A stretch of DNA of 29,252 nt from JAHECQ01 sp047638695 (GCA_047638695.1 JBLINY010000052.1:1-29252), one strand, 5' to 3'. Shown: positions 15,749-24,046, counted from the first letter of the stretch. A program made the numbers and translations. The notes: generated by a model not told the origin, from the sequence alone.

Positions 15749-16507
15749 GTGATCATCTCGGCACCCGTTCGGGTCTTCTGGCAACCTGGTTGAACCAGTT
15801 GCCTCCGCTTGAAGGAGTGGCTGACGGCCCGTGAGGTCGTCTTCGAATCGATCGATGTTGCCAACGATGCTGGTGGCTTCGACGCCCTCACTGCCCTTGG
15901 CCCGAGAACGGTGCCGGTGGTCGCCGTCGGCGACCGGTGGGTCAACGGGATTCGTCTCGACCAGGTCGCTGCCCTTGTCGGTCTGACCCACGACGACACA
16001 CCGACGTTGAAGCCAGCCACTCTGGTGCGGCGCCTCGACCTCGTGCTCGAAACGGCGATGCGGTTGACAGCTCAGATCCCGGCGGACCGATTGGGTGACG
16101 CCCTCCCCCACCGAGACCGCAGCTATTTGTCACTCGCCAACCACCTGGTCGAGATCGCCGTTGGCTTCATCGAGGTAACCGAAGGCGCCGAGCTGACGGC
16201 CGACCGAGCGGCGGCGACCCCACCGGTCGACCGGGACCTCACCGGGCTCGCCGCCCGGGCAACGACGACTCGATCCGCAATCGGCCAGTGGTGGGCCACA
16301 ACCGCCGACCAATCTTGTTCGATCGGTGTCGAGACGTTCGCCGGGACACAGGACCTCCATCGGGTACTCGAGCGCACAACCTGGCACTGCGCCCAACACA
16401 CTCGACAGCTGGCCATGGTGGTCGAGTCGCTGCACATCACACCTGATCGACCATTGACGGCCGCAACACTCGAGGGGCTTCCCCTCCCTAACCAGGTCTG
16501 GGATTAG
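15749..16507 (+). CDS. Glutaredoxin-like/DinB-like fusion protein, candidate selenoprotein (in-frame TGA)
   Basis: The stop-free ORF starts only at TTG 15809, in the middle of a thioredoxin fold. Reading TGA 15791-15793 as an amino acid extends it to GTG 15749 and gives 252 residues. The N-terminus becomes VRVFWQPG-U-TSCLRLKEW: a glutaredoxin-like CxxC site with the TGA at the first Cys (residue 15), followed by ALGPRTVPVVAVGDRWVNG with the cis-Pro strand. From about residue 95 a four-helix DinB-like domain follows, with NHLVEIA and a HCAQH pair late in the protein, possible metal ligands as in DinB/mycothiol transferase folds. The P450 gene starts 6 bp downstream, so the two should be cotranscribed. 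The start could lie further upstream, since the frame stays open to at least 15701. Confidence 0.8.
15823..15841 (+). promoter_or_regulatory. SECIS-like hairpin in the glutaredoxin-like gene
   Basis: GACGGCC pairs with GGTCGTC around the loop CGTGA, 7 bp with one G-U. The loop begins 36 nt after the TGA, at the far edge of the accepted range. A second small hairpin, CTCC/GGAG with loop GCTTGAA (15803-15817), is nearer, its loop 13 nt after the TGA. Which one would act is open. Confidence 0.5.
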
Positions 16508-16513
16508 CCAACT

Positions 16514-17677
16514 ATGTCCAATGCCCCGATTGTCAGCATCGATCCCCAGGCCTTCTGGACCGACCCTTACCCGACTCTGGCCGCCCTGCGGGCCGAAACC
16601 CCGATCTGTTTTGTTCCCGAGTTGGGTGCAACAATGCTGACGAAACGCGACGACATCCATACATGTGAGAAGAACGTCGCCGTGTTTTCCTCCGACCAGC
16701 CGGGCGGGCTGATGAACCTTCTGATGGGTCAGAACATGATGCGACGTGATGGCGATGACCATCGCAAAGAGCGATTCGTGTACTACCCGGCCATCTCGCC
16801 CAACAAGGTCAAGAAATCGTGGGCAGCCGTTTTCGCTGAACTGACCAACCAAGCGCTGAACACGCTGCCGGCGAGCGGATCGATCGACCTGGTACCGACC
16901 TATGCCACCGCCCTCAGCGGCGAGGCCTTGAAAGCCATGACGGGCCTTACCAACATCACGTTCCAGGAAATGGACGGGTGGAGTCAGGCAATGATCGATG
17001 GCATCGCCAACTACGTCGGCGACCCCGAGGTAGAGGCGAGATGCCACGAGGCGACGGCGGCCATCGACGCGGCCATCGACAACCGCCTTCCCCAATTGGC
17101 GACCGAGCCTGACTCGAGCCTGCTCTCGGTGATGTTGGGATCGGGAATGTCACTTGAGAAGGCGCGGGCCAACATCAAACTGACCATCTCGGGCGGACAG
17201 AACGAGCCCCGCGACGCCATCGCTGGCGCGGCATGGGCCCTGATCACCCACCCCGATCAGTTGGCGTTGCTACGCAGCGGCAAGGTGAGCTGGCTTCAGG
17301 CGTTCGAGGAATACTGTCGTTGGATATCGCCAATCTCGATGTCGCCCCGTCGCATCGCTCAGCCGGCCGAGTTCGGCGGCGTCAACTTCGAGACCGACGA
17401 GCGCGTCTTCTTCATGTTCGGATCGGCCAACAGGGACGAAGATCACTTCGACCAGGCCGATCGGTTCGACATCACCCGAGACACCTCCCCCAACCTCACC
17501 TTTGGCGCCGGTCCGCACTTCTGTGCCGGCGCTGCCGCCTCTCGCTCCTTGGTCGGCGACCTCGGCCTTCCGCGACTGTTCGAGCGCTACCCAAACCTGG
17601 CGCTCGACAAGACGGCACCAGCAACCTTCGGGGGCTGGGCCTTTCGCGGGCCGCTGACTGTGCCCGTCAGTCTTTGA
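16514..17677 (+). CDS. Cytochrome P450
   Basis: A soluble bacterial P450 of 387 residues with the usual landmarks: I-helix GGQNEPRDAIAG (227-238), the ExxR pair Glu266 and Arg269 in EEYCRW, and the heme-binding loop FGAGPHFCAGAA with the Cys337 ligand. The I-helix has Asn-Glu-Pro instead of the common acid-Thr pair, a variant known in some actinobacterial P450 groups. It would hydroxylate a small hydrophobic molecule with electrons from ferredoxin; no ferredoxin gene is visible nearby. It follows the glutaredoxin-like gene by 6 bp on the same strand. The 21-bp tandem repeat lies just after its stop. Confidence 0.93.
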   Translation: MSNAPIVSIDPQAFWTDPYPTLAALRAETPICFVPELGATMLTKRDDIHTCEKNVAVFSSDQPGGLMNLLMGQNMMRRDGDDHRKERFVYYPAISPNKVKKSWAAVFAELTNQALNTLPASGSIDLVPTYATALSGEALKAMTGLTNITFQEMDGWSQAMIDGIANYVGDPEVEARCHEATAAIDAAIDNRLPQLATEPDSSLLSVMLGSGMSLEKARANIKLTISGGQNEPRDAIAGAAWALITHPDQLALLRSGKVSWLQAFEEYCRWISPISMSPRRIAQPAEFGGVNFETDERVFFMFGSANRDEDHFDQADRFDITRDTSPNLTFGAGPHFCAGAAASRSLVGDLGLPRLFERYPNLALDKTAPATFGGWAFRGPLTVPVSL

Positions 17678-17711
17678 GATCATCGGCTGCCAAATTTGCG
17701 GAGACAGCTCT

Positions 17712-17795
17712 CAGATGGGCAGAAACTGCTGTCAGATGGGCAGAAACTGCTGTCAGATGGGCAGAAACTGCTGTCAGATGGGCAGAAACTGCCTC
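17712..17795. repeat. Tandem array of a 21-bp unit (four copies)
   Basis: Copies start at 17712, 17733, 17754 and 17775; three are identical and the last differs in its final bases, with a faint partial copy before the first. The unit holds the core GATGGGCAGAAACTGC, which includes the mini-hairpin GCAG-AAA-CTGC. The array trails the P450 gene and runs into the 3' end of the SulP remnant. There are no spacers. Confidence 0.9.
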
Positions 17796-18829
17796 GGCCG
17801 CTCCCGGGGCACGTTCACGACGTCGGCTTCGACGCCAGCATGCCTGAGCTGGTCGATGATGCGGCTGAGTTCGGCCGCCCCGGGGTAGTCGAGGCGACCC
17901 ACGCCGCCGAGGTCGATCTCCACGCCGGTGAGGCCGGGTTGATTGGCGAGTTCTTGGCGTATTACCCGCTCGACGGCGGGAACGGTGGCAAACCACACCA
18001 CACCCCGGGGGACAACGGTGAGGACGGTGTACGAACGCCTGATCTCGCGATTGTCTCGTCAGTCTCAGCAGGGCACGAACATTGATCAGCTTGAAGACAG
18101 CGACCACCACGATGGCGCTGAGCACAGCTCGCGGCAGATCGCGCAACGCCGGGGTCAATGGGAGCACGGCGAGAATGAACAGCCCGGTGATTGCTCCAGC
18201 CCACGGGCTGGTGGCACCTGCCGGTTGGTTCAACGACGTTCGCGAGAAGGATCCGCCAACCGGGAACGCTCCCGACACCGCAGCTGCCAGGTTCGCTACC
18301 CCCTGGCTGATCATCTCGCGGTTCGCGTCCCAGGGCTGGCGTTCTTCGGCTGCGAATGTTCGAACGATCGACGACGGCTCTGCAAAGCCAACTAGGGCGA
18401 TGGCGAGGGCCGGCAGTAGCAAGTCGGCCGTCGGCGACCAAGGGAAATCGAAATTGGCACGCAGGAATCCGCCATCGAGCTTGCCGACGATTGCGCCCTC
18501 GTACCCCAGCCCCGCACTTAGCGCGATGGTGACGGCAACCGCGACCAGGACGCTGGGAAACAGCCGGTGTATTCGCCAGCCGCCAACAACAATGACGGCG
18601 GTGACAAGGGCGAACCCGATTGCCGACCACCGCGAGGCCGACGGATCGCCGACGGCGTCGGCAGCGCCGTAGCGAACAACCCGTACTGTGCGGGCATACC
18701 GGCGAGCTCGGTATAGGCCAGAGATTGTGGGATAGCGACGAGGGCTACGGAGACTCCGGCGACCACGTCGCCGCTGCTTGGTGGTGTGAACGAGCGCTTG
18801 GGCGCTTCATCAGTCTCGACGTCGAGCAA
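17774..18829 (-). pseudogene. SulP-family anion transporter, decayed
   Basis: Pieces of one SulP transporter occur in order but in different frames. The N-terminal piece (18829 to about 18675) has VALVAIPQSLAYTELAGMPA and QYGLFATAL. After a frame change near 18670 the protein resumes at about the seventh helix (FALVTAVIVVGGW, then LAIALVGFAEPSSIVRTFA and the SGAFPVGGSFSRTSLN block). It changes frame again near 18035 and ends with a STAS domain (VEIDLGGVGRLDYPGAAEL, about 17774-17985). About 130-160 residues of helices are missing between the first two pieces, and the last helices before STAS are also gone. The whole is about 1.06 kb where an intact gene needs about 1.6 kb, so sequencing error alone cannot explain it. 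It follows the aminotransferase by 9 bp. Confidence 0.85.
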
Positions 18830-18838
18830 GGGCTCAGG

Positions 18839-20047
18839 CTAGCTATCTCGGTTTCGCAGGGCATGTCCCATGCTGGTGGCCGCAGCGGCGACACCGGACG
18901 CGCCCATCGGGGCGTCCATGGCAACCAGGACCGCCTCAATGGTGCCGATAGCACCAAGCAGCATCGGAGGGTTGAGATGACCCATGTGGGCCAACCGGAA
19001 GCCGGGAATGTCGGCGAGACCGAGACCCAGCACCAGGCCAGCATCTTGGTCGCACCGTCGCCGAAGCTCTTCGGCATCGATGGAGTTGGTGCGGATCGTG
19101 GTGACGCAATTGGCCCGATGCTCGGCCGCGCCGATGTTGAACTCGAACCCTTCTGAGTGGGCCCAGGCGTCTACCGCGGCGCGAACTCCGTCGGCCAGGG
19201 CCGTGTGCCGTTGCCATACCTTGGCCCAGCCGCCTTCCTCTTCGACCATCTGGAACGCGACATGCAGGGCAAACAGATGGGCCATCGGCGGCGTTCCGGC
19301 GAAGTAGTGATATTGGCTGGCGGCCGACAACCTCTCGGCCCAGTCGAAGTAGCCGACCCGCAGATCGGCTGTCTTGTTGGCCTCCAGCGCTCGGGGACCG
19401 GCCCACACGAACGCGACGCCGGGCGGAACCATCAGGCCCTTCTGGCAGCCGGCCAGCGCCACATCGACACCCCAATCGTCCATCAGGAACTCTTCACATC
19501 CCATCGATGCAATGCAGTCGACCATCAGCAGAGCAGGGTGGTCGACGGCATCGATGGCGGCTCGAAGGGCTGGGATGTCGTTGCGAACCGAGCTCGCGGT
19601 GTCTACATGCACGCAGAGGATGGCTTTGATCTGGCGATCAACGTCGGCTTCGAGTCGCGACTGCAGGGCGGCAGGGTCGATCGGGTCACGAAGCGTGCCG
19701 GGCAGGAACTCGACATCGACGTCGGAGACACCGGTGTATTGACCCCAGAACGAAGCGAATCGCCCCGACTCCAGTACCAACACCTTGTCGCCTCGGCTGA
19801 GCGTGTTGGACGTGGCCATCTGCCAGGCCCCGTGACCGTTGGAGGTGACGATGAACACCTCACCCTCGGTACCAGCCAGTACGGGCAACGCTGCTCGAAG
19901 ATCGTTCGACACCCCGATCACCGGCCCGTCGTAGAGATCGGTCATGGGCCGGGCCATTGCTTCGAGGACGCGCTGAGGAATGATCGAAGGTCCGGGAATG
20001 GCCGCCATCTGTTGGCCCGCGCTGAGGTTCACCACGAACTCAGTCAA
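18839..20047 (-). CDS. Class V aminotransferase (alanine-glyoxylate / serine-pyruvate type)
   Basis: A PLP enzyme of 402 residues. IPGPSIIPQRVLEAM, the phosphate-binding SNGHGAWQM segment (69-77), CVHVDTASSV, Asp177 in LLMVDCIASMG (PLP ring contact) and Lys203 in AGCQKGLM (Schiff base) place it with alanine-glyoxylate and serine-glyoxylate aminotransferases. The substrate pair cannot be fixed. The first in-frame start is TTG 20047, with GAGG 11 nt upstream; two GTG codons four and five codons in are alternatives, and family proteins usually start close to VNLSxG. It is codirectional with the SulP relic. Confidence 0.9.
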   Translation of the reverse strand: MTEFVVNLSAGQQMAAIPGPSIIPQRVLEAMARPMTDLYDGPVIGVSNDLRAALPVLAGTEGEVFIVTSNGHGAWQMATSNTLSRGDKVLVLESGRFASFWGQYTGVSDVDVEFLPGTLRDPIDPAALQSRLEADVDRQIKAILCVHVDTASSVRNDIPALRAAIDAVDHPALLMVDCIASMGCEEFLMDDWGVDVALAGCQKGLMVPPGVAFVWAGPRALEANKTADLRVGYFDWAERLSAASQYHYFAGTPPMAHLFALHVAFQMVEEEGGWAKVWQRHTALADGVRAAVDAWAHSEGFEFNIGAAEHRANCVTTIRTNSIDAEELRRRCDQDAGLVLGLGLADIPGFRLAHMGHLNPPMLLGAIGTIEAVLVAMDAPMGASGVAAAATSMGHALRNRDS

Positions 20048-20112
20048 GCACGAGCTACCTCGAAACCGATCAATCAGTTCATGGGGCCCCGGTCCAGAGC
20101 GTGGGAACTATG

Positions 20113-21000
20113 TCAGGAGCCGGTGGTTGGATGGGTTGGTGCCAGCTTGAATCCCGCCGCCTCAGCTCCCTCGACGGTGACGAACCACACATCAGCAATC
20201 GTGGCAACGTATCGCTGCGAGTCGGGTCGGTGATAGAGCTTCGAATCGGTCGTCGCCCTAATCGGGTACCCGGCCGGCATCTCACGCCGATTCACCAGTG
20301 GACCATGTGATCCAACGCCGAACGGATGGCGCTCGGTATGAGGGGCCAGAGTTGCCCCGACGAGGCCCCCAACCAGCGGCCGGGCGTGCACGGCAGCTGA
20401 TTTCTGGGCCTCAGTGCGATCCTCGGCATCGGTTAGGCGAGCCTTGGTCTCGGCGAGCTCTGTTTGGAGCGACTTGATCCGGACCGTGGCGGTACGGAGC
20501 TCGCCCTCTAGCGAGACCGATCGGCTACTGGCGGCTTTGAGCGGGCCCTCGAGTTCACTCACTCGGGCCCTTGCAGTGCCCACCTGTTGGTGAAGCTCGG
20601 TGAGTCGGGACCGAACCGAATCGGCGTCGGGCTCACCCGGCTTGCCGGTTCGACCTGCGGCCACGCCAGCAACTCCAGCCAGCCCACCGAAACTGGCTAG
20701 GCGACGACGATCAGCCTCGAGCTCGCTCTCCAGCGCCCCGACCTGAGTCGTTGAGTTCGCCAATTCCTTCTTCAACCCGGCGAGCTCTTCCGATGCAGCG
20801 GCCGCCGCTGCCTTGTCCGCCTGCCATTCCGACGCCGCGGCGTCGGAAAGCGCTGAGACCTCCGACGAAGCATCGGTCTCCCACTCTGAATAGGTGACGC
20901 GGTCGCGTCGCCAGCGCCAGAGCAACCAGCCGAGGAACAACCCCAGCAGAACGGCCAACAGCAGCGGAATGATGATTTCGAGAAGGACCCAACCCATCAC
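20113..21000 (-). CDS. Membrane-anchored coiled-coil protein with C-terminal sunset-type domain
   Basis: The 295-residue product has one N-terminal membrane helix (IIIPLLLAVLLGLFLGWLLW) and then a long Ala/Glu-rich coiled coil with heptad character (about 40-205, broken by a Gly-rich insert near residue 110). The C-terminal 45 residues read GYPIRATTDSKLYHRPDS and IADVWFVTVEGAEAAGF, which fits the short domain found at the ends of many actinobacterial proteins (the pattern xPIKGNxxSxxYHxPxS). Function is unknown. It lies 31 bp downstream of the OmpA-like gene, so both are likely one operon acting at the envelope. Confidence 0.8.
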   Translation of the reverse strand: MMGWVLLEIIIPLLLAVLLGLFLGWLLWRWRRDRVTYSEWETDASSEVSALSDAAASEWQADKAAAAAASEELAGLKKELANSTTQVGALESELEADRRRLASFGGLAGVAGVAAGRTGKPGEPDADSVRSRLTELHQQVGTARARVSELEGPLKAASSRSVSLEGELRTATVRIKSLQTELAETKARLTDAEDRTEAQKSAAVHARPLVGGLVGATLAPHTERHPFGVGSHGPLVNRREMPAGYPIRATTDSKLYHRPDSQRYVATIADVWFVTVEGAEAAGFKLAPTHPTTGS

Positions 21001-21031
21001 ATGTCTCCTGACACGTTGTGCATCATGTGGC

Positions 21032-22138
21032 TCATGCCAAGACGAAGGCAGCGCGGCGATTCAAACGTCTACCTTCGTCGGTGTTGTTGTCGGCGATTGG
21101 ATCGTCCTCGCCTTGGCCCGACCAGGTGAGTCGCGATGCGTCGATCCCATTGGCCACCAGATAGTCGGTCACGGCCTGCGCCCGACGCTCGCTCAACCGT
21201 TGGTTCGGAGCCCGATCGCCGGTTGAGTCGGCGTGCCCAACAACTTCGACTGACTGATCGGGGAAGTCGCGCAGGGCTTCAATGGCCTCATCAAGCGCCG
21301 CGATGGCGTCGCCTTCGACGTGGCTTTTCGCATAGGGGAAAAGCACCGGATCGAGCGCGCCCAGCCGGGTGCCGAGGTCGACCTCATCGTCGGCTCCGCC
21401 CGCGACCTCATCGTCGCCCGCAGACTCGGCGGGGGCATCAGCTAGATCTACGGCCGCGCTCTCTGCTTCCGCATCGACAGCTTCTGCATCGACGGCATCT
21501 GTCTCGTCATCGCCCGCACTCTCTGCGCCCGCACTCTCTGCGCCAGCGTTCTCCGTACTCGATCTCTCTGTACCCGAACCCTCTGCGTCGGCCGAGGTCA
21601 GCTCGTCGTCAGGCGAAGAAGGCGCAACGGACAATTGGCGAATGCCGCCACCGATTCCGACACGCTCGAGCTCGGCCGCGCTCGCCGTCGCGCCAACAAT
21701 GGTGCCGGTGCGGTAGTCGAAGTCGACCTCGAGGTCGCTGGTCTCATAGCCAGCCTCGTTGAGTCGCTGGACCGTCTGTCGCTCGAGCGTCTGTTCGATG
21801 TGAGGGACGGCCCAGACCGTTGTGGCGATGAGAAGCAGGGCCAGCAGCGGAAGAGCTACCAGGGCAACGATCCTGGCTGGTGCCCACGGAGCGACCGGCC
21901 CGTTCTGCCACTCGGTGACCACCTTCGTACGACGACGATTGATGGTCTTGGTGACGTTGGCATTGCTGATCGACGCGGCCGGCACCGTCGATCGAGAACC
22001 CGACGATCCGGCGGCAAGCGCGGCCGCGGCGATGCGGGCCGATGCGCGGCGTGATGAAGCGCTGCGCGCCGCGGCGCGACGGATGGAGGCGGCGCGCCTC
22101 GCGACGTCATCGTCTGCGCTCGATTCTTCGTTCGCCAT
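21032..22138 (-). CDS. OmpA-family peptidoglycan-binding protein
   Basis: The 368-residue protein has a basic Ala/Arg/Ser-rich cytoplasmic part (1-85), one membrane helix (about 89-111) and a short BON-like segment (VQRLNEAGYETSDLEVDFDY). An acidic low-complexity linker rich in AESAG and DAEAVDAEA repeats follows, then a complete OmpA C-terminal domain (262-368): VEVVGHADSTGD, LSERRAQAVTDYLVANGI and DEGRRLNRRAAFVLA. It should tie the membrane to peptidoglycan. The layout resembles mycobacterial ArfA (TM, BON, OmpA). The linker repeats make it prone to length change. Confidence 0.88.
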   Translation of the reverse strand: MANEESSADDDVARRAASIRRAAARSASSRRASARIAAAALAAGSSGSRSTVPAASISNANVTKTINRRRTKVVTEWQNGPVAPWAPARIVALVALPLLALLLIATTVWAVPHIEQTLERQTVQRLNEAGYETSDLEVDFDYRTGTIVGATASAAELERVGIGGGIRQLSVAPSSPDDELTSADAEGSGTERSSTENAGAESAGAESAGDDETDAVDAEAVDAEAESAAVDLADAPAESAGDDEVAGGADDEVDLGTRLGALDPVLFPYAKSHVEGDAIAALDEAIEALRDFPDQSVEVVGHADSTGDRAPNQRLSERRAQAVTDYLVANGIDASRLTWSGQGEDDPIADNNTDEGRRLNRRAAFVLA

Positions 22139-22164
22139 GAGCCAATCTTCGCCGGGGTACCAAA

Positions 22165-22186
22165 CGAGAGGTCTGCCAGCCTCTCG
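22165..22186. terminator. Perfect hairpin between gntR-type and OmpA-like genes
   Basis: CGAGAGG and CCTCTCG form a 7-bp stem around an 8-nt loop. It lies downstream of the regulator gene on its strand and in front of the OmpA-like start. There is no U-run; terminator or operator are both possible. Confidence 0.35.
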
Positions 22187-22265
22187 CCGCGAACCCTAGA
22201 GGTCTCGTTGCGCGCTCGTCTACCGACGCCCGGATTTCGTCGAGGGTTCCAAACGAACTCTTTGA

Positions 22266-23075
22266 CTAGGCCGTGAGCGGACCCGAAAGCGGTTGGTGGA
22301 CTCGATCTTGGGCACCAGACCAGACGGCCTCAAAACGAAGCTCGTCAGCTCGGACAACCAACCAACGCCACTGCCACGGAACACCATCGATGGACCGCAA
22401 CTGCGCAGCCTCGAACGCGGGCACTGACTTTTTCAATCCCAGACGAGTGCGGTCAGCGGACGATGGGAGCACGGGCCCTACCCGTTCCCAGCCCTCTTCC
22501 CGGCCCCCACCGTTGGACAGCTCGCTGGCAAGGTCGGCGAGCTCAACGAGAAGGACGGCATCAGCTTTGTCGATCGCAAGCAAACGCTTGCCAACCGATC
22601 GACTGAGATACCGACGCTCGACCGCGAAGACGACCCCCGAGCGTCGGTGGAGTTGCTCGACCATCACCAGCTTGCGTTTGGACTCCAGCTGAAGCCTCGC
22701 CGCCACGTCGGGGTGGCGGAGCATTTCGACGCCCACGAGCTCGATGTCGGTCTCGCCAAGAAGAGGATCGATTCCGGCTGCGGAATTCGTGGGCGCCCGA
22801 TCAGTGTCCGCGCCCGGGCCGACCACAACCGTCGGCCTGCCTCGCTGTCGCAAGATCAGTCCTTCGGCCACCAACGGCCGCAGAGCTTCACGGACCGTAT
22901 GGAGGCTGACGTCATGCTGCTCGGCTAACCGGGCGTCCGGAGGGAATCGTTGGCTGAACTGGCCGCCGGCAAGTTGCTCGCGCAGCACGGTCTCGAGTTG
23001 AGCCCGGAGGGGCATCGGGTTCGATCGATCAAGCGCCACCCGAGGGGAGGGTACGCCCGCCGCCTCCTTAGCCAA
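22266..23075 (-). CDS. GntR-family transcriptional regulator (HutC/UTRA type)
   Basis: The 269-residue protein has an N-terminal winged helix (about 18-85: PLRAQLETVLREQL, RFPPDARLAEQHDVSLHTVREALRPL, EGLILRQRG) and a C-terminal UTRA-like effector domain (IELVGVEMLRHPDVAARL, FAVERRYLS, FEAAQLRSIDGVPWQWRWLVV). The effector is unknown. TTG 23075 is the first start in frame; the GTG at residue 13 is an alternative close to the usual start of the HTH. It is divergent from the methyltransferase gene with 136 bp between, where a palindromic operator candidate lies, so it probably represses itself and perhaps that gene. Confidence 0.85.
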   Translation of the reverse strand: MAKEAAGVPSPRVALDRSNPMPLRAQLETVLREQLAGGQFSQRFPPDARLAEQHDVSLHTVREALRPLVAEGLILRQRGRPTVVVGPGADTDRAPTNSAAGIDPLLGETDIELVGVEMLRHPDVAARLQLESKRKLVMVEQLHRRSGVVFAVERRYLSRSVGKRLLAIDKADAVLLVELADLASELSNGGGREEGWERVGPVLPSSADRTRLGLKKSVPAFEAAQLRSIDGVPWQWRWLVVRADELRFEAVWSGAQDRVHQPLSGPLTA

Positions 23076-23105
23076 AATCGGCCGCGGGGTCTGCCGCGTG
23101 AAAGA

Positions 23106-23121
23106 GGTTGTACGGACAACC
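23106..23121. promoter_or_regulatory. Candidate GntR operator
   Basis: GGTTGT-ACGG-ACAACC is a perfect 6-bp inverted repeat with a 4-bp centre, 31 bp upstream of the regulator start. HutC-type GntR proteins bind short palindromes of this general form. Confidence 0.5.
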
Positions 23122-23211
23122 AGTTTTACGCGAAGGCTCTATTAGTAGTGAGATGCCCCTCTACATCGCCGAATAGCTGACCTCAGCATCAGATCATGAC
23201 AAAGTGAGCTG

Positions 23212-24012
23212 ATGAAGAACCCGTCGGATGGTGCAACCTCAACGGACAACTGGCAGCCCGACCAGTACGCCCGTTTCGCAGCCGAACGTCGAATGCCGTT
23301 CGATGAGCTCGTTGCGATGTGTGCGCCCCTGGACGGCGGCGTCGCCTACGACCTTGGCTGCGGTCCGGGGTCGCTCACGGCAGAACTTCCCGATCGCCTC
23401 GAGGCCTTACGGGTGATCGGCACCGACACCAGCGCCGCCATGTTGGAGAAGGCCTATCTGCTTGCCAACGACCGCTTGCAGTTCGCTCAAGGCGACCTCC
23501 GCCAACTCGCCGCCGACGTTCCCGCCGACCTGATCTTCTCGAATGCCGCCCTGCAATGGGTGACCGGCCACGACGTGGTGTTGTCGCATTGGCGTAGCCA
23601 CCTGAACGATGGCGGACAGATAGCGGTTCAGGTCCCGACCAACGGCGACCACCCCGCCTACCAACTCATCCGATCGTTAGGTGAAGAGCTCGCCGATTGG
23701 TTTCCCGATGGGCCACCAACGTTGGCGCCCGACACCGTGCAACCACCCGAGTGGTACGCCGAGTTGTTGCACACGCTGGGCGCAGTTGAACAGAAGGTGC
23801 AGTTGCGAGTCTTCACACATCTGCTCGATGCCACCAGCGAGGTGACGGAGTGGATAAAGGGCACATCGTTGTCGACCTACCGCGTCGCACTGGGTGACGA
23901 GCGGTTCGGAGACTTCGAACGGGAGTACACCAAACGACTGCTCGAGATGGTCGGCGACCAACGGCCTTATCTGTTCACCTTCAAACGAGTTCTGATGTGG
24001 GCTCGGTTCTGA
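23212..24012 (+). CDS. SAM-dependent methyltransferase, trans-aconitate 2-methyltransferase-like
   Basis: A class I methyltransferase of 266 residues. NWQPDQYARFAAERRMPF, the SAM-binding loop DLGCGPG (47-53), the acidic residue in GTDTSAAML and the FSNAALQWV block are characteristic of trans-aconitate 2-methyltransferase (Tam), which esterifies trans-aconitate. Length matches Tam. The motifs fit well, but substrates vary among actinobacterial relatives. It is transcribed away from the GntR gene and is followed 34 bp later by tRNA-Leu. Confidence 0.85.
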   Translation: MKNPSDGATSTDNWQPDQYARFAAERRMPFDELVAMCAPLDGGVAYDLGCGPGSLTAELPDRLEALRVIGTDTSAAMLEKAYLLANDRLQFAQGDLRQLAADVPADLIFSNAALQWVTGHDVVLSHWRSHLNDGGQIAVQVPTNGDHPAYQLIRSLGEELADWFPDGPPTLAPDTVQPPEWYAELLHTLGAVEQKVQLRVFTHLLDATSEVTEWIKGTSLSTYRVALGDERFGDFEREYTKRLLEMVGDQRPYLFTFKRVLMWARF

Positions 24013-24046
24013 TCTCGCCCGCTCACAACTAGAGTTGGCCAAACGA

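Noticed and set aside
15809..16507. DinB-like gene starting at TTG 15809
   Set aside because: The start falls just after the redox motif in the middle of the fold, and clear glutaredoxin-like sequence lies upstream in the same frame.
17712..17795. Coding repeat (RWAETAV peptide) in a plus-strand ORF
   Set aside because: The frame is a shadow of the P450 gene and array; any 21-bp unit gives an in-frame repeat. No start or codon signal supports it.
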